A stretch of 64,000 nucleotides of DNA from NCBI RefSeq assembly GCF_963667135.1, contig NZ_OY762974.1, forward strand, positions 1-64,000. The letters are read 5' to 3'. The first letter of the stretch is position 1. Each line of letters begins with the position of its first letter. The notes under the pieces were generated by a model. It ran no database searches and had not been told where the DNA came from. It saw nothing but the letters and a program-made list of their open reading frames with translations. Origin of the DNA: an uncultured Macellibacteroides sp. Lineage in GTDB: Bacteria; Bacteroidota; Bacteroidia; Bacteroidales; Tannerellaceae. A program made the translations under genes and the position numbers. Positions 35,678 through 45,082 of this stretch are shown piece by piece.

Positions 35678-38600
35678 ATGAATAAACTGAACAGAAAATC
35701 TTACAGCACAGGGAGATGTGTCTTTTCTGCCTGCCTTGTTCTTTCACTATTAGGGAGCAATGCGTATGCGACAGAAAGCAAGCCAAGTGAAAAAACGGCA
35801 TCCATTAGGATAATAACGGATACGCAGCAAACGAAAGAGATTACAGGAGTTGTTAAAGATGCTAAAGGGGAACCGGTAATTGGCGCAAATGTTTCTGTAA
35901 AAGGAACCACCACAGGTACAATTACAGATATCGATGGAAAGTTTACTTTAAATGTTCCCAACGGAGCAGTTCTTCAAGTATCTTTTATTGGCTATCTATC
36001 AAAGGATGTAACAGTAGGAAACGTCAAAATTATTAACGTACAGTTGGCGGAAGACACTCAAAAACTTGATGAGGTTGTTGTCGTAGGTTTCGGTACGCAA
36101 AAGAAAGTTAATCTTACCGGATCGGTGAGTGCTGTATCAGGAAAAGAGCTTAGCGGTATGCCAGCAACAAGCGTTGCAAATATGCTGCAAGGAAAACTAC
36201 CAGGTGTTGCCATTACCCAAACATCGGGACAGCCCGGTAAAGAAGGAACATCAATCCGCATTCGTGGTATCGGGACAATGAATGATTCGAATCCAATGGT
36301 ACTTGTAGACGGATTAGAATCGTCTATGAGCGATATAAATCCCAATGATATTGAGAACATAAGTGTCTTAAAGGATGCTGCAGCGGCTTCAATCTATGGA
36401 ACAAGAGCTGCTAACGGGGTTATTCTTATAACAACAAAACGAGGAAAAGACGGAAAGCCAACAGTAACATATAATGGGTATGTGGGTGTGCAAAAAGCTG
36501 TCCGTACACTTCAACATCTATCTTCTGCGGAATACGCAGAATTACTGAACGAGGGTAAAAAAAATGAAGGTATCGCTCCGGTATACAGTGCCGAAGATAT
36601 CGAAAAATTCCGTAATGGTTCTGATCCGGATAATTATGCGAATACAGATTGGTTGGATTTATTATTGCAGGGCTCAGGGCTAACTCATAATCATAGTGTA
36701 AATTTATCGGGAGGTACCGAAGCTGCCCGTTACAGTGCATCTCTTGCCTACTATAACCAGGCTGGTCTTGTGAAAAATACGGACCATAACAGATATAACG
36801 TACGTTTCAATCTGGATAGTAAGGTAACAGACTGGTTGAAGTTTGGCTTGAACACGAGTATGTCTCGCCGTGATATTGTTTCTCCTACCAATCCATTCTC
36901 TGGAGGTTTGAACCAGATATTCCGTCAGGCAAACCGTATTCCAAATAGTTTTGTAAATAAATATACAAATGGCACTTATGGTCGGCATATTGACGGCAAC
37001 CCAATTGCATGGATTGAAGCCGGAGGAAAAGCCACTTCAAAATATTCACACGTTTTAGGAAGTGCCTTTGGTGAACTCAGACTGATGCAGGGCCTTACTT
37101 TAAAAGGAATTGCCGGTATCGATTACAGTTTCGACGATGGAAAAACTCATGTAAAGGAAATTTCCTATGGTGATGGTTCTATACAAGGTCCTAATTTTGT
37201 GGAAGATTATCTGGAACGCAAAACGACAACCACCCTGCAAGGATTGCTTAACTACGAAAAGTCAATCGGCAAACACTCATTCAAAGCAATGGCTGGTGTT
37301 GCCCGTGAGTCTTATTCAATGAATCTGACTAAAGCGTATCGGAAGAATTTCCCCAGCAATGAACTTACCGGTCTTGATGCCGGTTCAACAAGCGGATGGA
37401 GTAACTCTGGTAGTGCGCTGGAAGCCCGTATTGGTTCTTACTTCGGACGTATCAATTACGACTACGATGGTAAATATCTGTTAGAAGCCAATGTGCGAAG
37501 CGACGGATCATCCAAGTTTAACAAAGGCAATCGATGGGGTACTTTTCCTTCTTTCTCTGCCGGATGGAGAATCTCGGAAGAGGAGTTCCTGAAAAAAGAT
37601 TGGTTGTCTAACCTGAAGCTTAGAGCATCATGGGGTAAACTTGGTAACCACCGCACGGACGACTATCAATATATTGCACTGATTACATTAGGTGAAAAAT
37701 ATAACTTTGGAAATGCGGTAGCCGATGGTGCTGCTCAAACAAAAGCAAATAATGCAAACATTACCTGGGAAACAACCACAGAACTTGACCTCGGTGTAGA
37801 TGGAGACATAAAAAATGGACTGTTAACTTTTGGGGTAGACTATTACGATCGTTATACGGATAATATCCTTACAAGTGTACCTGTATCATTCATTTATGGA
37901 TTGGATGCTCCTGTCTCAAATGCTGGAGCAATGCGAAACCGTGGTGTGGAAATCCAACTTGGACACCGTAGTACAGTTGGTAAATTTGAATATGGAATTA
38001 GCGGATATTCTGCTTTTAATAAAAACAAGGTGGAAAAATACCTGAATCCTTCAAAAAGCAGCACCATCAGAATGGAAGGCGAAGCTTGGGATTCTTTCTA
38101 CGGATACGAATGCATTGGCATTTTCCTGTCGGATGAGGAAGTTAAGATAAGTGCCGTACACTCACCTTTTAGCAAGGCGGGCGACCTTAAGTTCAAAGAT
38201 CAGAATAAGGATGGGAAAATTGACGCCGACGACCGGGTTGTACTTGGTAACACAATTCCAAACATTACCTATGGTTTTAATTTTGACTTGAAATATAAAG
38301 GATTTGATATGAATGTATTCTTCCAGGGAGCAGCCGATGTATATCGTACGGCCGACCGTGAATCCATGTGGGGATTTATTGATGGAGCAAACGCACAGAA
38401 AAAACACCTTGATCGTACTATCGTTGAAAACGGTACGGTTGTAAAGCAGGGTCATTATCCCCGTGTTTTAATTTCTCAGTCGCATAACCGTGTAATGAGT
38501 TCTTTCCTTGCGATGAATTCAAGCTATCTGCGTTTAAAAAACCTTCAGTTTGGATATAATTTGCCACAAGACTTTCTTAAAGGAATTCATTTGAGTAAGG

Positions 38601-38743
38601 CCCGTGTGTACGTTAGTGGTCAGAACTTATTGACATTTACTTCGTTCCCGAAAGACTTCGATCCTGAAGTATCAAGCGGAGGTGCCGGATCATCCTATCC
38701 TCAGGTTGCATTTTACACAATTGGTTTAGATGTTACATTTTAA
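35678..38743 (+). CDS. SusC/RagA family TonB-dependent outer membrane transporter
   Basis: 1021 residues. Signal peptide to about residue 32. A carboxypeptidase-D regulatory-like domain follows (about 55-130, ITGVVKDAKGEPVIGANVSVKG), then the TonB-box-like DEVVVVGFGTQKK. The plug has VSGKELSGMPATSVANMLQGKLPGV with the NPNDIENISVLKDAAAASIYGTRAANGVILITTK signature in pieces. The 22-strand barrel ends VAFYTIGLDVTF with terminal aromatic. Imports oligosaccharides energised by TonB. It pairs with the SusD 12 bp downstream. Substrate unknown; the neighbouring GH20 points to an N-acetylhexosamine glycan. Confidence 0.96.
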   Translation: MNKLNRKSYSTGRCVFSACLVLSLLGSNAYATESKPSEKTASIRIITDTQQTKEITGVVKDAKGEPVIGANVSVKGTTTGTITDIDGKFTLNVPNGAVLQVSFIGYLSKDVTVGNVKIINVQLAEDTQKLDEVVVVGFGTQKKVNLTGSVSAVSGKELSGMPATSVANMLQGKLPGVAITQTSGQPGKEGTSIRIRGIGTMNDSNPMVLVDGLESSMSDINPNDIENISVLKDAAAASIYGTRAANGVILITTKRGKDGKPTVTYNGYVGVQKAVRTLQHLSSAEYAELLNEGKKNEGIAPVYSAEDIEKFRNGSDPDNYANTDWLDLLLQGSGLTHNHSVNLSGGTEAARYSASLAYYNQAGLVKNTDHNRYNVRFNLDSKVTDWLKFGLNTSMSRRDIVSPTNPFSGGLNQIFRQANRIPNSFVNKYTNGTYGRHIDGNPIAWIEAGGKATSKYSHVLGSAFGELRLMQGLTLKGIAGIDYSFDDGKTHVKEISYGDGSIQGPNFVEDYLERKTTTTLQGLLNYEKSIGKHSFKAMAGVARESYSMNLTKAYRKNFPSNELTGLDAGSTSGWSNSGSALEARIGSYFGRINYDYDGKYLLEANVRSDGSSKFNKGNRWGTFPSFSAGWRISEEEFLKKDWLSNLKLRASWGKLGNHRTDDYQYIALITLGEKYNFGNAVADGAAQTKANNANITWETTTELDLGVDGDIKNGLLTFGVDYYDRYTDNILTSVPVSFIYGLDAPVSNAGAMRNRGVEIQLGHRSTVGKFEYGISGYSAFNKNKVEKYLNPSKSSTIRMEGEAWDSFYGYECIGIFLSDEEVKISAVHSPFSKAGDLKFKDQNKDGKIDADDRVVLGNTIPNITYGFNFDLKYKGFDMNVFFQGAADVYRTADRESMWGFIDGANAQKKHLDRTIVENGTVVKQGHYPRVLISQSHNRVMSSFLAMNSSYLRLKNLQFGYNLPQDFLKGIHLSKARVYVSGQNLLTFTSFPKDFDPEVSSGGAGSSYPQVAFYTIGLDVTF

Positions 38744-38755
38744 TACTAAGTAAAC

Positions 38756-40345
38756 ATGAAAAAAAATATTATAGCAATAGCACTCCTTTCTTTCGGGATG
38801 ATGTCGTGTGGAGACAGCTTCCTGGATGTAGCCCCTACGGATAAGTTGTCCGACGAAACATTCTGGAAAAGTGAAAAAGATGCTGACCTCGGATTGGCAG
38901 GATGTTATCGGGGATGGGAAAATTATACCAACATCGTTTTTCTGGATGCAGCTGCAGACAATGGATACGATCAGTTCAATTATAGCATTCAGCCAATCGG
39001 TAACGGACAGATATTGCCTACTTCCGGCTGGGGTGCCTGGTACGATGGCGATGCGGGTAAGTGGTTCCCATATTCCAGAATCCGCAAGTATAACAATTTC
39101 CTCGAAAAAGTGGATAATATCGATATGGATGAGGCCCGGAAAGAAAAATACAAAGCAGAGGTACGTTTCTTGAGAGCTTACGATTATTTCAATAAGGTAA
39201 TGTTTTATGGGGATGTTCCTTTAGTAACAGAAGTGATTGCTGATCCTCAATCTTCGGCTTTGGCAAGAACACCTAAAGCGGAAGTAGAAGCTTTTATTAT
39301 AAAAGAACTTACAGAAATTGCGGCTAAATTACCGGTACAAAATACAATTGAGTCTCGTGGACATATAACCCAGGGTGCTGCTTTCGCTTTAAAGGCGAGA
39401 CTTGAACTCTATCAGGGAAAATATGCGGAAGCAATGGTTTCGGCTAAAAAAGTAATTGATATGTCTTGCTATGAATTGTTCCCAACTTACGAGGAGATGT
39501 TCTGGCCGGAAAGCGAATCGACCAACAAAGAAGCCATTCTGAATATTCAATATATAAAAGATGAGTACAACAGTATGCTTCCTCAGCTTAATCTTCCAGC
39601 GGTAGAAGGCGGTTGGTCTGCTCTGGGTGCTTCATGGAAACTTATTGAATCGTACCAAATGGCGAATGGAAAGGCTATAAATGAAGTCGGTTCAGGTTAC
39701 GACGATAATAATCCGTTTAAAAACCGCGATCCTCGTATGAATATGACAGTCCTTTGTCCCGGCGAATTATATAACGGAAGATATTACAATACACTCGATA
39801 AGTTTATTAATAGTGTTAAAAACCTTGACTTTCATGAAGAGGCGGCGGCTTCCCGTACCGGATTGTTGGTTAAAAAGTATATTAAACCAATGTCTGTTGA
39901 AAATATGAACAACTACGATGGTAATGTTATGGTAATTCGTTTGGCAGAAATGTATATCACTTTTGCGGAATGTGCAGTTAAGACTGGTAAAGATACAGAT
40001 CTTGCATTGCAATATATTAACAAAATCCGGAATCGTGCAGGAATTGAGCTGGCTAGTGCTCTTACAGAAGATCTTGTCCGCTATGAGAGACGTGCCGAAC
40101 TAGCTTTTGAAGGCTTGCGTTATTTCGATATAAAACGTTGGAATATGGGTAGTCAGGCTCTTAACGGACCGTTGTATGGAAGCAGGGAAGGTTCGGTAGA
40201 TCCTGCAACAGGCAAGGTGACATGGAAAAATACTTACATAAAATTGGAAGATAGAATTTTTCAACAAACACGTAATTATTTATTACCGATACCCCAAGCT
40301 GAATTAGACCGTAATCCTCAGATGACACAAAATCCAGGTTATTGA
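38756..40345 (+). CDS. SusD/RagB family nutrient-binding lipoprotein
   Basis: 529 residues. Signal peptide with lipobox FGMMSC (Cys18), then DSFLDVAPTDKLSDETFWKSEKDADLG, the usual SusD opening. The TPR-like helical core contains VRFLRAYDYFNKVMFYGDVPLV and the C-terminal part ends with RYERRAELAFEGLRYFDIKRW and NYLLPIPQAELDRNP. It caps the SusC barrel at the cell surface and binds glycan. It is the second gene of a two-gene unit closed by a strong terminator. Confidence 0.96.
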   Translation: MKKNIIAIALLSFGMMSCGDSFLDVAPTDKLSDETFWKSEKDADLGLAGCYRGWENYTNIVFLDAAADNGYDQFNYSIQPIGNGQILPTSGWGAWYDGDAGKWFPYSRIRKYNNFLEKVDNIDMDEARKEKYKAEVRFLRAYDYFNKVMFYGDVPLVTEVIADPQSSALARTPKAEVEAFIIKELTEIAAKLPVQNTIESRGHITQGAAFALKARLELYQGKYAEAMVSAKKVIDMSCYELFPTYEEMFWPESESTNKEAILNIQYIKDEYNSMLPQLNLPAVEGGWSALGASWKLIESYQMANGKAINEVGSGYDDNNPFKNRDPRMNMTVLCPGELYNGRYYNTLDKFINSVKNLDFHEEAAASRTGLLVKKYIKPMSVENMNNYDGNVMVIRLAEMYITFAECAVKTGKDTDLALQYINKIRNRAGIELASALTEDLVRYERRAELAFEGLRYFDIKRWNMGSQALNGPLYGSREGSVDPATGKVTWKNTYIKLEDRIFQQTRNYLLPIPQAELDRNPQMTQNPGY

Positions 40346-40369
40346 TAAATTATAATAGGTTGTAGAAAA

Positions 40370-40402
40370 AAGGGAGGAGCTTTGGCTACCTCCCTTTTCT
40401 TG
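40370..40402. terminator. Terminator after the first SusC/SusD pair
   Basis: Stem AAGGGAGGAGC (40370-40380) with GCT-A-CCTCCCTT (40385-40396, one bulge), then TTCTTG. Converging gene on the other strand. Confidence 0.8.
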
Positions 40403-40455
40403 TAATTTGAATCATGCTTAATGGTACAGTGCTCTATGAAATAATTAATTACAAA

Positions 40456-42606
40456 TCATTTGTAAATTCCACTACATTCCTTTTCCCTTTTAAGTATGAT
40501 TTGTTTGAACTCGTCTAGTATTTCTTTGGGTAAGAGGGCTTTAGTTTTCCATTCGGAAGTACCATATACGCCGGCTTGTTTAGCGTCGAAAGGGACAAAG
40601 CCTATTTTCCGGATTGTTTTGTTACTCTTAAATTCGAAATCAAGTGCATAGGGATCTTTAAACAGCGGATCAGCTACAACAGAATGTTTGTCTTTATTCT
40701 TTTTCCACACCTTAAAAGGGGTTCCAAGGAAAGAGGGATCTTCCTTCGGCAAACTCCAATAGCAGTTTCCGTCCATTTCGATATTGGCTTTATCCCAAGG
40801 TCCGGAAAGCAGTACCCCGCAATCCATCAGAACTATATTACGCTCGAAACTAAACGAAAGATGTGGCTCTACTCTTGTAAACTGCAACTGGTAATAGTGT
40901 CCGAACGCAAATATATTGTTTCGGATAATGTTCTCCTTACCGTAGTGTTGGTGGAAACCGCCACTCTTACAGCCATAAACCAAGTTGTTTTCTATCAAAA
41001 TATGGGAGCTTCCTTCATCAGTGTACAAACCCCACCCTCCGTAGTCGTACGAATAAACATCGTGAATAGTATTGTTGTGAATATGGGTTCCGGGAGATTC
41101 GCCTAAGGTATAAATGGCTCCCATGTCGGATAGCTCGCCCCAGCCTATATGGTGGATGTGATTGTATGCCACTTCGTTATTAATAGCCGGACTTACTATA
41201 TGTCCACTTTTATATTCAAGAGCCCCTTGGTTACCCATATAGGTAGTTATCAGACCCGAGTAGGCATATCCCCACATCCAACCTAGCGAAATACCTGTAT
41301 AACGAAGGTCTGATATTTCATTATGTGTTATCTTATTATTTGATGCATTAAAGACTACAACTCCGCCGCCGCAGGGAAAAACCTGACCGGTATGATGAAT
41401 AATATTGTTATCGATTTTAATTTCACTGGTAACCAGTAATTGATCGTCTCGCAAAAAAGGCTCACCTATCTTAATTCCGCCTGCTCCCAGATCGTAAAGG
41501 TATGAATGGCGCATTTCACTCGAGTGACAAGCCCTGCTAAACGAAACAGCATAATTGCCGGTATGCATCACTTCGCAGTTGTCAAATAAAATATTTTCGG
41601 CAAAGTCGAGTTGGATGGCCGCATCTATCCCGGCAGTAACCTGCATCGGATCGTCGCCGGCAGAAGGCATAAGATTCGCAGAATGCTGAAAAGAAATATT
41701 CCGGAAAGTTTTGTTTCTTACAGGATTGCCGGCGGCACCTGTTATTTCTACTAGTTGCTTTAACACCGGAGCGAAACATTGGGCCGTTTCAGGTTTTTCG
41801 CCTACTCGGGGTATGTAGAATAAATCGCCTTTTCGCGATAGAAACCATTCTCCCGGCATCGAGAGTGCGCCTTTATAATTCTCAAGAATATATCGGGTCC
41901 CGGTTTCCAGAGGATTCCACGACTTCATACCCTTGCCACTTAAAAAGAGAGACCCCGAGTCAACACTAAAATAGTTGATCCGTTTTCTTGTATTATCCCA
42001 TTTATGATAAAAGATTGCAGTCAGATCGGGTAGCTCATCTTCTTTTATGGAAGTAAGTGAACGGATATCTTCCGGATTTACGTTTAACCGTTGGGTGGCA
42101 TACTCCGGACTGCGTGCAGTGCCCCGGTAGTGTATCTGTTCAGAAGAAGATTTGATCATAAACCATTCTTTATCGGGAGTGCGGGCGCGAGTTGCACGTA
42201 CTCCGTTTACAAAAAACTGTTCGAAATATAATCCGAAACGTTCAACTTCCGGCAAGTGGCAAGTCCACCATCCCTGAGAATTTATTTTCCATCCGGATAC
42301 AGCTATCGCACCGCTAAAAACAGGTTTGTGCAAACTATCACCTTCAAAGAAGATAGGCCGGCTGTCCTTTTCTGTGAGTCGAAGTGGTTGATCCATGTAA
42401 TAAGTGCCGGACGCAATACGAACAGTAACAAGTTCATTACCTGGCATTTTCCGTATACATTCCAACGCGGCGGTTAACGAGCCTACCGGCTGTTCTTTAG
42501 TTCCGGGAGCCGAGTCATGTCCATTGACGCTTACATAAATGGTGGTTTGAGCCGATAATATTCTGATGAAACACAAGAAAAAAGAAAACAAGACTATTCT
42601 TTTCAT
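40456..42606 (-). CDS. Secreted right-handed beta-helix protein, GH141-like
   Basis: 716 residues with a signal peptide (IVLFSFFLCFIRILSA). It opens TTIYVSVNGHDSAPGTKEQPVGSL, the start typical of extracellular beta-helix glycan enzymes. The parallel beta-helix spans about 250-620, with NITHNEISDLRYTGI-like coils and the block MGAIYTLGESPGTHI..., GGWGLYTDEGSS and GGFHQHYGKENIIRNNIF. These blocks look like those in GH141 enzymes (fucosidase/xylanase family); that match is from memory. Solitary minus-strand gene between the SusC/SusD pair and another beta-helix gene. Confidence 0.75.
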   Translation of the reverse strand: MKRIVLFSFFLCFIRILSAQTTIYVSVNGHDSAPGTKEQPVGSLTAALECIRKMPGNELVTVRIASGTYYMDQPLRLTEKDSRPIFFEGDSLHKPVFSGAIAVSGWKINSQGWWTCHLPEVERFGLYFEQFFVNGVRATRARTPDKEWFMIKSSSEQIHYRGTARSPEYATQRLNVNPEDIRSLTSIKEDELPDLTAIFYHKWDNTRKRINYFSVDSGSLFLSGKGMKSWNPLETGTRYILENYKGALSMPGEWFLSRKGDLFYIPRVGEKPETAQCFAPVLKQLVEITGAAGNPVRNKTFRNISFQHSANLMPSAGDDPMQVTAGIDAAIQLDFAENILFDNCEVMHTGNYAVSFSRACHSSEMRHSYLYDLGAGGIKIGEPFLRDDQLLVTSEIKIDNNIIHHTGQVFPCGGGVVVFNASNNKITHNEISDLRYTGISLGWMWGYAYSGLITTYMGNQGALEYKSGHIVSPAINNEVAYNHIHHIGWGELSDMGAIYTLGESPGTHIHNNTIHDVYSYDYGGWGLYTDEGSSHILIENNLVYGCKSGGFHQHYGKENIIRNNIFAFGHYYQLQFTRVEPHLSFSFERNIVLMDCGVLLSGPWDKANIEMDGNCYWSLPKEDPSFLGTPFKVWKKNKDKHSVVADPLFKDPYALDFEFKSNKTIRKIGFVPFDAKQAGVYGTSEWKTKALLPKEILDEFKQIILKREKECSGIYK

Positions 42607-42704
42607 TTTGTAAATATTTATTAGACTGAAAGCAAAAATAGTAATTTAAAGTGTTTATTCGTCTTAATTTATGCAGCAATCGAATCCTCACAAATCAATG
42701 CGGA

Positions 42705-42800
42705 TCAATTGTTAATTTCCAAAGGAGTAAAGCCATGATAATACTTTGAAAAACAGGAACAAGAATTGCAGGAAACTGTATACAGCTATTTGCCGAGCTC
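42705..42800 (-). pseudogene. Possible relic of an AraC-type regulator C-terminus
   Basis: Minus-strand translation ending at the stop 42705-42707 reads CFSKYYHGFTPLEINN. This resembles the last turn of AraC-family DNA-binding domains ('FsKvFKkyyGmTPleyR'). No upstream part of the gene is found. The match is short and could be chance. Confidence 0.3.
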
Positions 42801-42819
42801 TCATTTTTTTCGATCTTTG
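42789..42819 (+). promoter_or_regulatory. Promoter of the second beta-helix gene
   Basis: -33 TTTG (42789-42792), 19-bp spacer, -7-like GATCTTTG (42812-42819). The leader is about 95 nt. The surrounding TCGATCTTTGCA is shared with the SusC upstream region. Confidence 0.5.
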
Positions 42820-42920
42820 CAGATGCAAGAATATAGTTGTGAGACTTTTGTTAAAGTCTTCTTTGGTTTTAATCTTGCCGTTTAGTAAACTTAAATTAAT
42901 TGAACTGAATCTGAGATCCT

Positions 42921-44996
42921 ATGAAGTATTCCTTATTAATTTTACTTGTGGGAGCCGCGGTTGTTTGTCAGGCGCAGACAACTCTACCGGTTAAACCCGG
43001 GAACCGTTCCGTCGAAAATGCTTTGAAAAAGGCTTCTTATCTGGAAGGCGATGTTGTGCTCGAATTATCCGGAGGAGTGTACAGAACCGACAAAACCATC
43101 GGAGTGTCTAAAGGGAAGTGGAGTTCATTAACGATAAAAAATAAAAAAGGAGCCAAAGTCTTTGTTACAGGAGATAGAGTGATTGGCCGTAATCAGGCTA
43201 AACGGGTGTCAGACCCCACAGTCCTTTCCCGCATTCAGGAAGAATACAGAGATAAGGTTCTGGAGATCGATTGTAAAAAACTGGGAATACAAGTAGCGCC
43301 CATTCGTCCGTCCGGCTTTGGACGTAAATCGCTTCCTGCCTGGTCCGAATTGATTATTGATGGTAAATTGACCAATCTTTCGAGGTGGCCCAATGATTCT
43401 ACGGTATTAATTGGAGAGGTGCTTGTTGCCGGAGATGATAAGGATAAAGTAGCTGGAAAATTGCCTGTTTTTAAATATAAGGAAAATCGCCCGAAAGCGT
43501 GGAAAGAGGTGCAAGACCTGTGGATAAGTGGTTATTTTGGATGGGGATATGCCGATGATATGATTCCTGTCCAACGAATAGACACTGCTAAAGCAACGAT
43601 TTATGCGGGGATGTTTACAACCTATCATTTTATGACCGGAACAGATTTCAGAAGATGGTATGCACTTAACTTAATCGAAGAAATTGATCAGGAATATGAT
43701 TATGTGATTGATTCGCGCCACGAAAAACTTTACTTTTTACCTCCCGGAGGTGGCTTTTCGACCTTACGGCTAACCAGCCTGGAAAGTCCTTTGATTGCCG
43801 TTGAATCGTGCAATAATGTAACCATTGAGGGCATTACCCTTGAGAATAGCCGGGGTATAGGTGTCTATATGGATAACACCGAAAATGTGCTAATTAAAGG
43901 ATGTACGATCCGGAACGTAGGAAATGTGGGCGTGTGTATTGGGAAAGGTACAAATTCGCCCGATAATGCAACCGTAAAACCTCACTCCATGGAGGCCGGA
44001 GGTAAATTAACAGGTAGAATTATTGGTGATATGATGGGTAAAATATATGAAAATACGATTCTAAACAGAGAGGCAGGTCGCAACAATGGCATTAAGGATT
44101 GCTACATTTATAATACCGGAGCCGGTGGAGTAAATATCAGCGGAGGAGACCGGGTAACTTTAACCCGGGGTGATAATTTTGTAGAGAATAGTAAAATATC
44201 GAACTACAACAGAATTGAAAAATCGTACCGTCCGGGTGTTTGGATGGATGGAGTAGGTAATAGAGTAACCAAGTGTGATATATTTAATGCTCCCAGTATG
44301 GCCATTCTTTTTCACGGAAACGAGCATGTTATCGAGTTGTGCAAGATAACAGATGTGTGTAAAGAGGTTGACGATCAGGGTGCAATTTATTATGGACGCG
44401 ATCCGTCGGAACAAGGAAACATCATACGTTACAACTATTTTTACAGACTTAGTCCCCGCCACAGGGTAACAGCCACTTATCACGATGATGGGGCTTGTGG
44501 AAGCGAGGTTTATGGAAATATCTATCATCAGGCAGGCTCTCTTCCCGTATTAATTGGAGGGGGGAAAGATCATAATTACTACAACAATATTTTTATGGAG
44601 TCGCCCACAGCTATTCATTTAGATAACCGGATGCAAAACTGGGGAACCGGAATGGTAGCGAAGGGTGGGATTGTTGACGTGAGACTTGAAGCGGTTAACT
44701 TTACAAAGCCTCCTTATAGTGTAGCATATCCTAAGCTTGTAAATTACTGGACAGAGGATCCATCGCAACCGCAAAGAAATACCATTCACGGAAATCTGTT
44801 TTATAAAATAAATAATTTCGTGCATGGAAACACCTCTTGGGGTGAATTTTGGAATAACTGGATCACAAACGAAAATCCTGGCTTTGTTGATCCTCAAAAT
44901 CCATTGAAAGGATTTAAAGAGGGGGCTGAGATATTTAAGCGTATTGAAGGTTTTAAAGATATTCCCTATTCGGAAATAGGATCGACCATTCAATAA
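42921..44996 (+). CDS. Secreted right-handed beta-helix protein
   Basis: 691 residues with signal peptide MKYSLLILLVGAAVVCQA. After an N-terminal segment (KPGNRSVENALKKA..GDVVLELSGGVYRTDKTI), beta-helix coils run from about 290 to 600 (NNVTIEGITLENSRGIGVYMDNTENVLIKG as separate turns). The region HEVIELCKI-like...DDQGAIYYGRDPSEQGNIIRYN and TYHDDGACGSEVYGNIYHQ is rich in Asp, Glu and His. It suggests a glycan lyase or hydrolase, but I cannot assign a CAZy family. Divergent from the GH141-like gene, with 314 bp between them. Confidence 0.8.
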   Translation: MKYSLLILLVGAAVVCQAQTTLPVKPGNRSVENALKKASYLEGDVVLELSGGVYRTDKTIGVSKGKWSSLTIKNKKGAKVFVTGDRVIGRNQAKRVSDPTVLSRIQEEYRDKVLEIDCKKLGIQVAPIRPSGFGRKSLPAWSELIIDGKLTNLSRWPNDSTVLIGEVLVAGDDKDKVAGKLPVFKYKENRPKAWKEVQDLWISGYFGWGYADDMIPVQRIDTAKATIYAGMFTTYHFMTGTDFRRWYALNLIEEIDQEYDYVIDSRHEKLYFLPPGGGFSTLRLTSLESPLIAVESCNNVTIEGITLENSRGIGVYMDNTENVLIKGCTIRNVGNVGVCIGKGTNSPDNATVKPHSMEAGGKLTGRIIGDMMGKIYENTILNREAGRNNGIKDCYIYNTGAGGVNISGGDRVTLTRGDNFVENSKISNYNRIEKSYRPGVWMDGVGNRVTKCDIFNAPSMAILFHGNEHVIELCKITDVCKEVDDQGAIYYGRDPSEQGNIIRYNYFYRLSPRHRVTATYHDDGACGSEVYGNIYHQAGSLPVLIGGGKDHNYYNNIFMESPTAIHLDNRMQNWGTGMVAKGGIVDVRLEAVNFTKPPYSVAYPKLVNYWTEDPSQPQRNTIHGNLFYKINNFVHGNTSWGEFWNNWITNENPGFVDPQNPLKGFKEGAEIFKRIEGFKDIPYSEIGSTIQ

Positions 44997-45026
44997 GCGG
45001 CTGTTTAAACTGATGAGAATAAAAAG

Positions 45027-45060
45027 AGCCGGTGATAATCGATTGTCACCGGCTTTCTTT
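45027..45060. terminator. Terminator between beta-helix and GH2 genes
   Basis: Stem AGCCGGTGA (45027-45035) with TCACCGGCT (45046-45054), 10-nt loop, T-rich on both outer sides. Works for converging transcripts, including the end of the nine-gene block. Confidence 0.85.
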
Positions 45061-45082
45061 ATTTCACTTGTTTTTGATCTTA

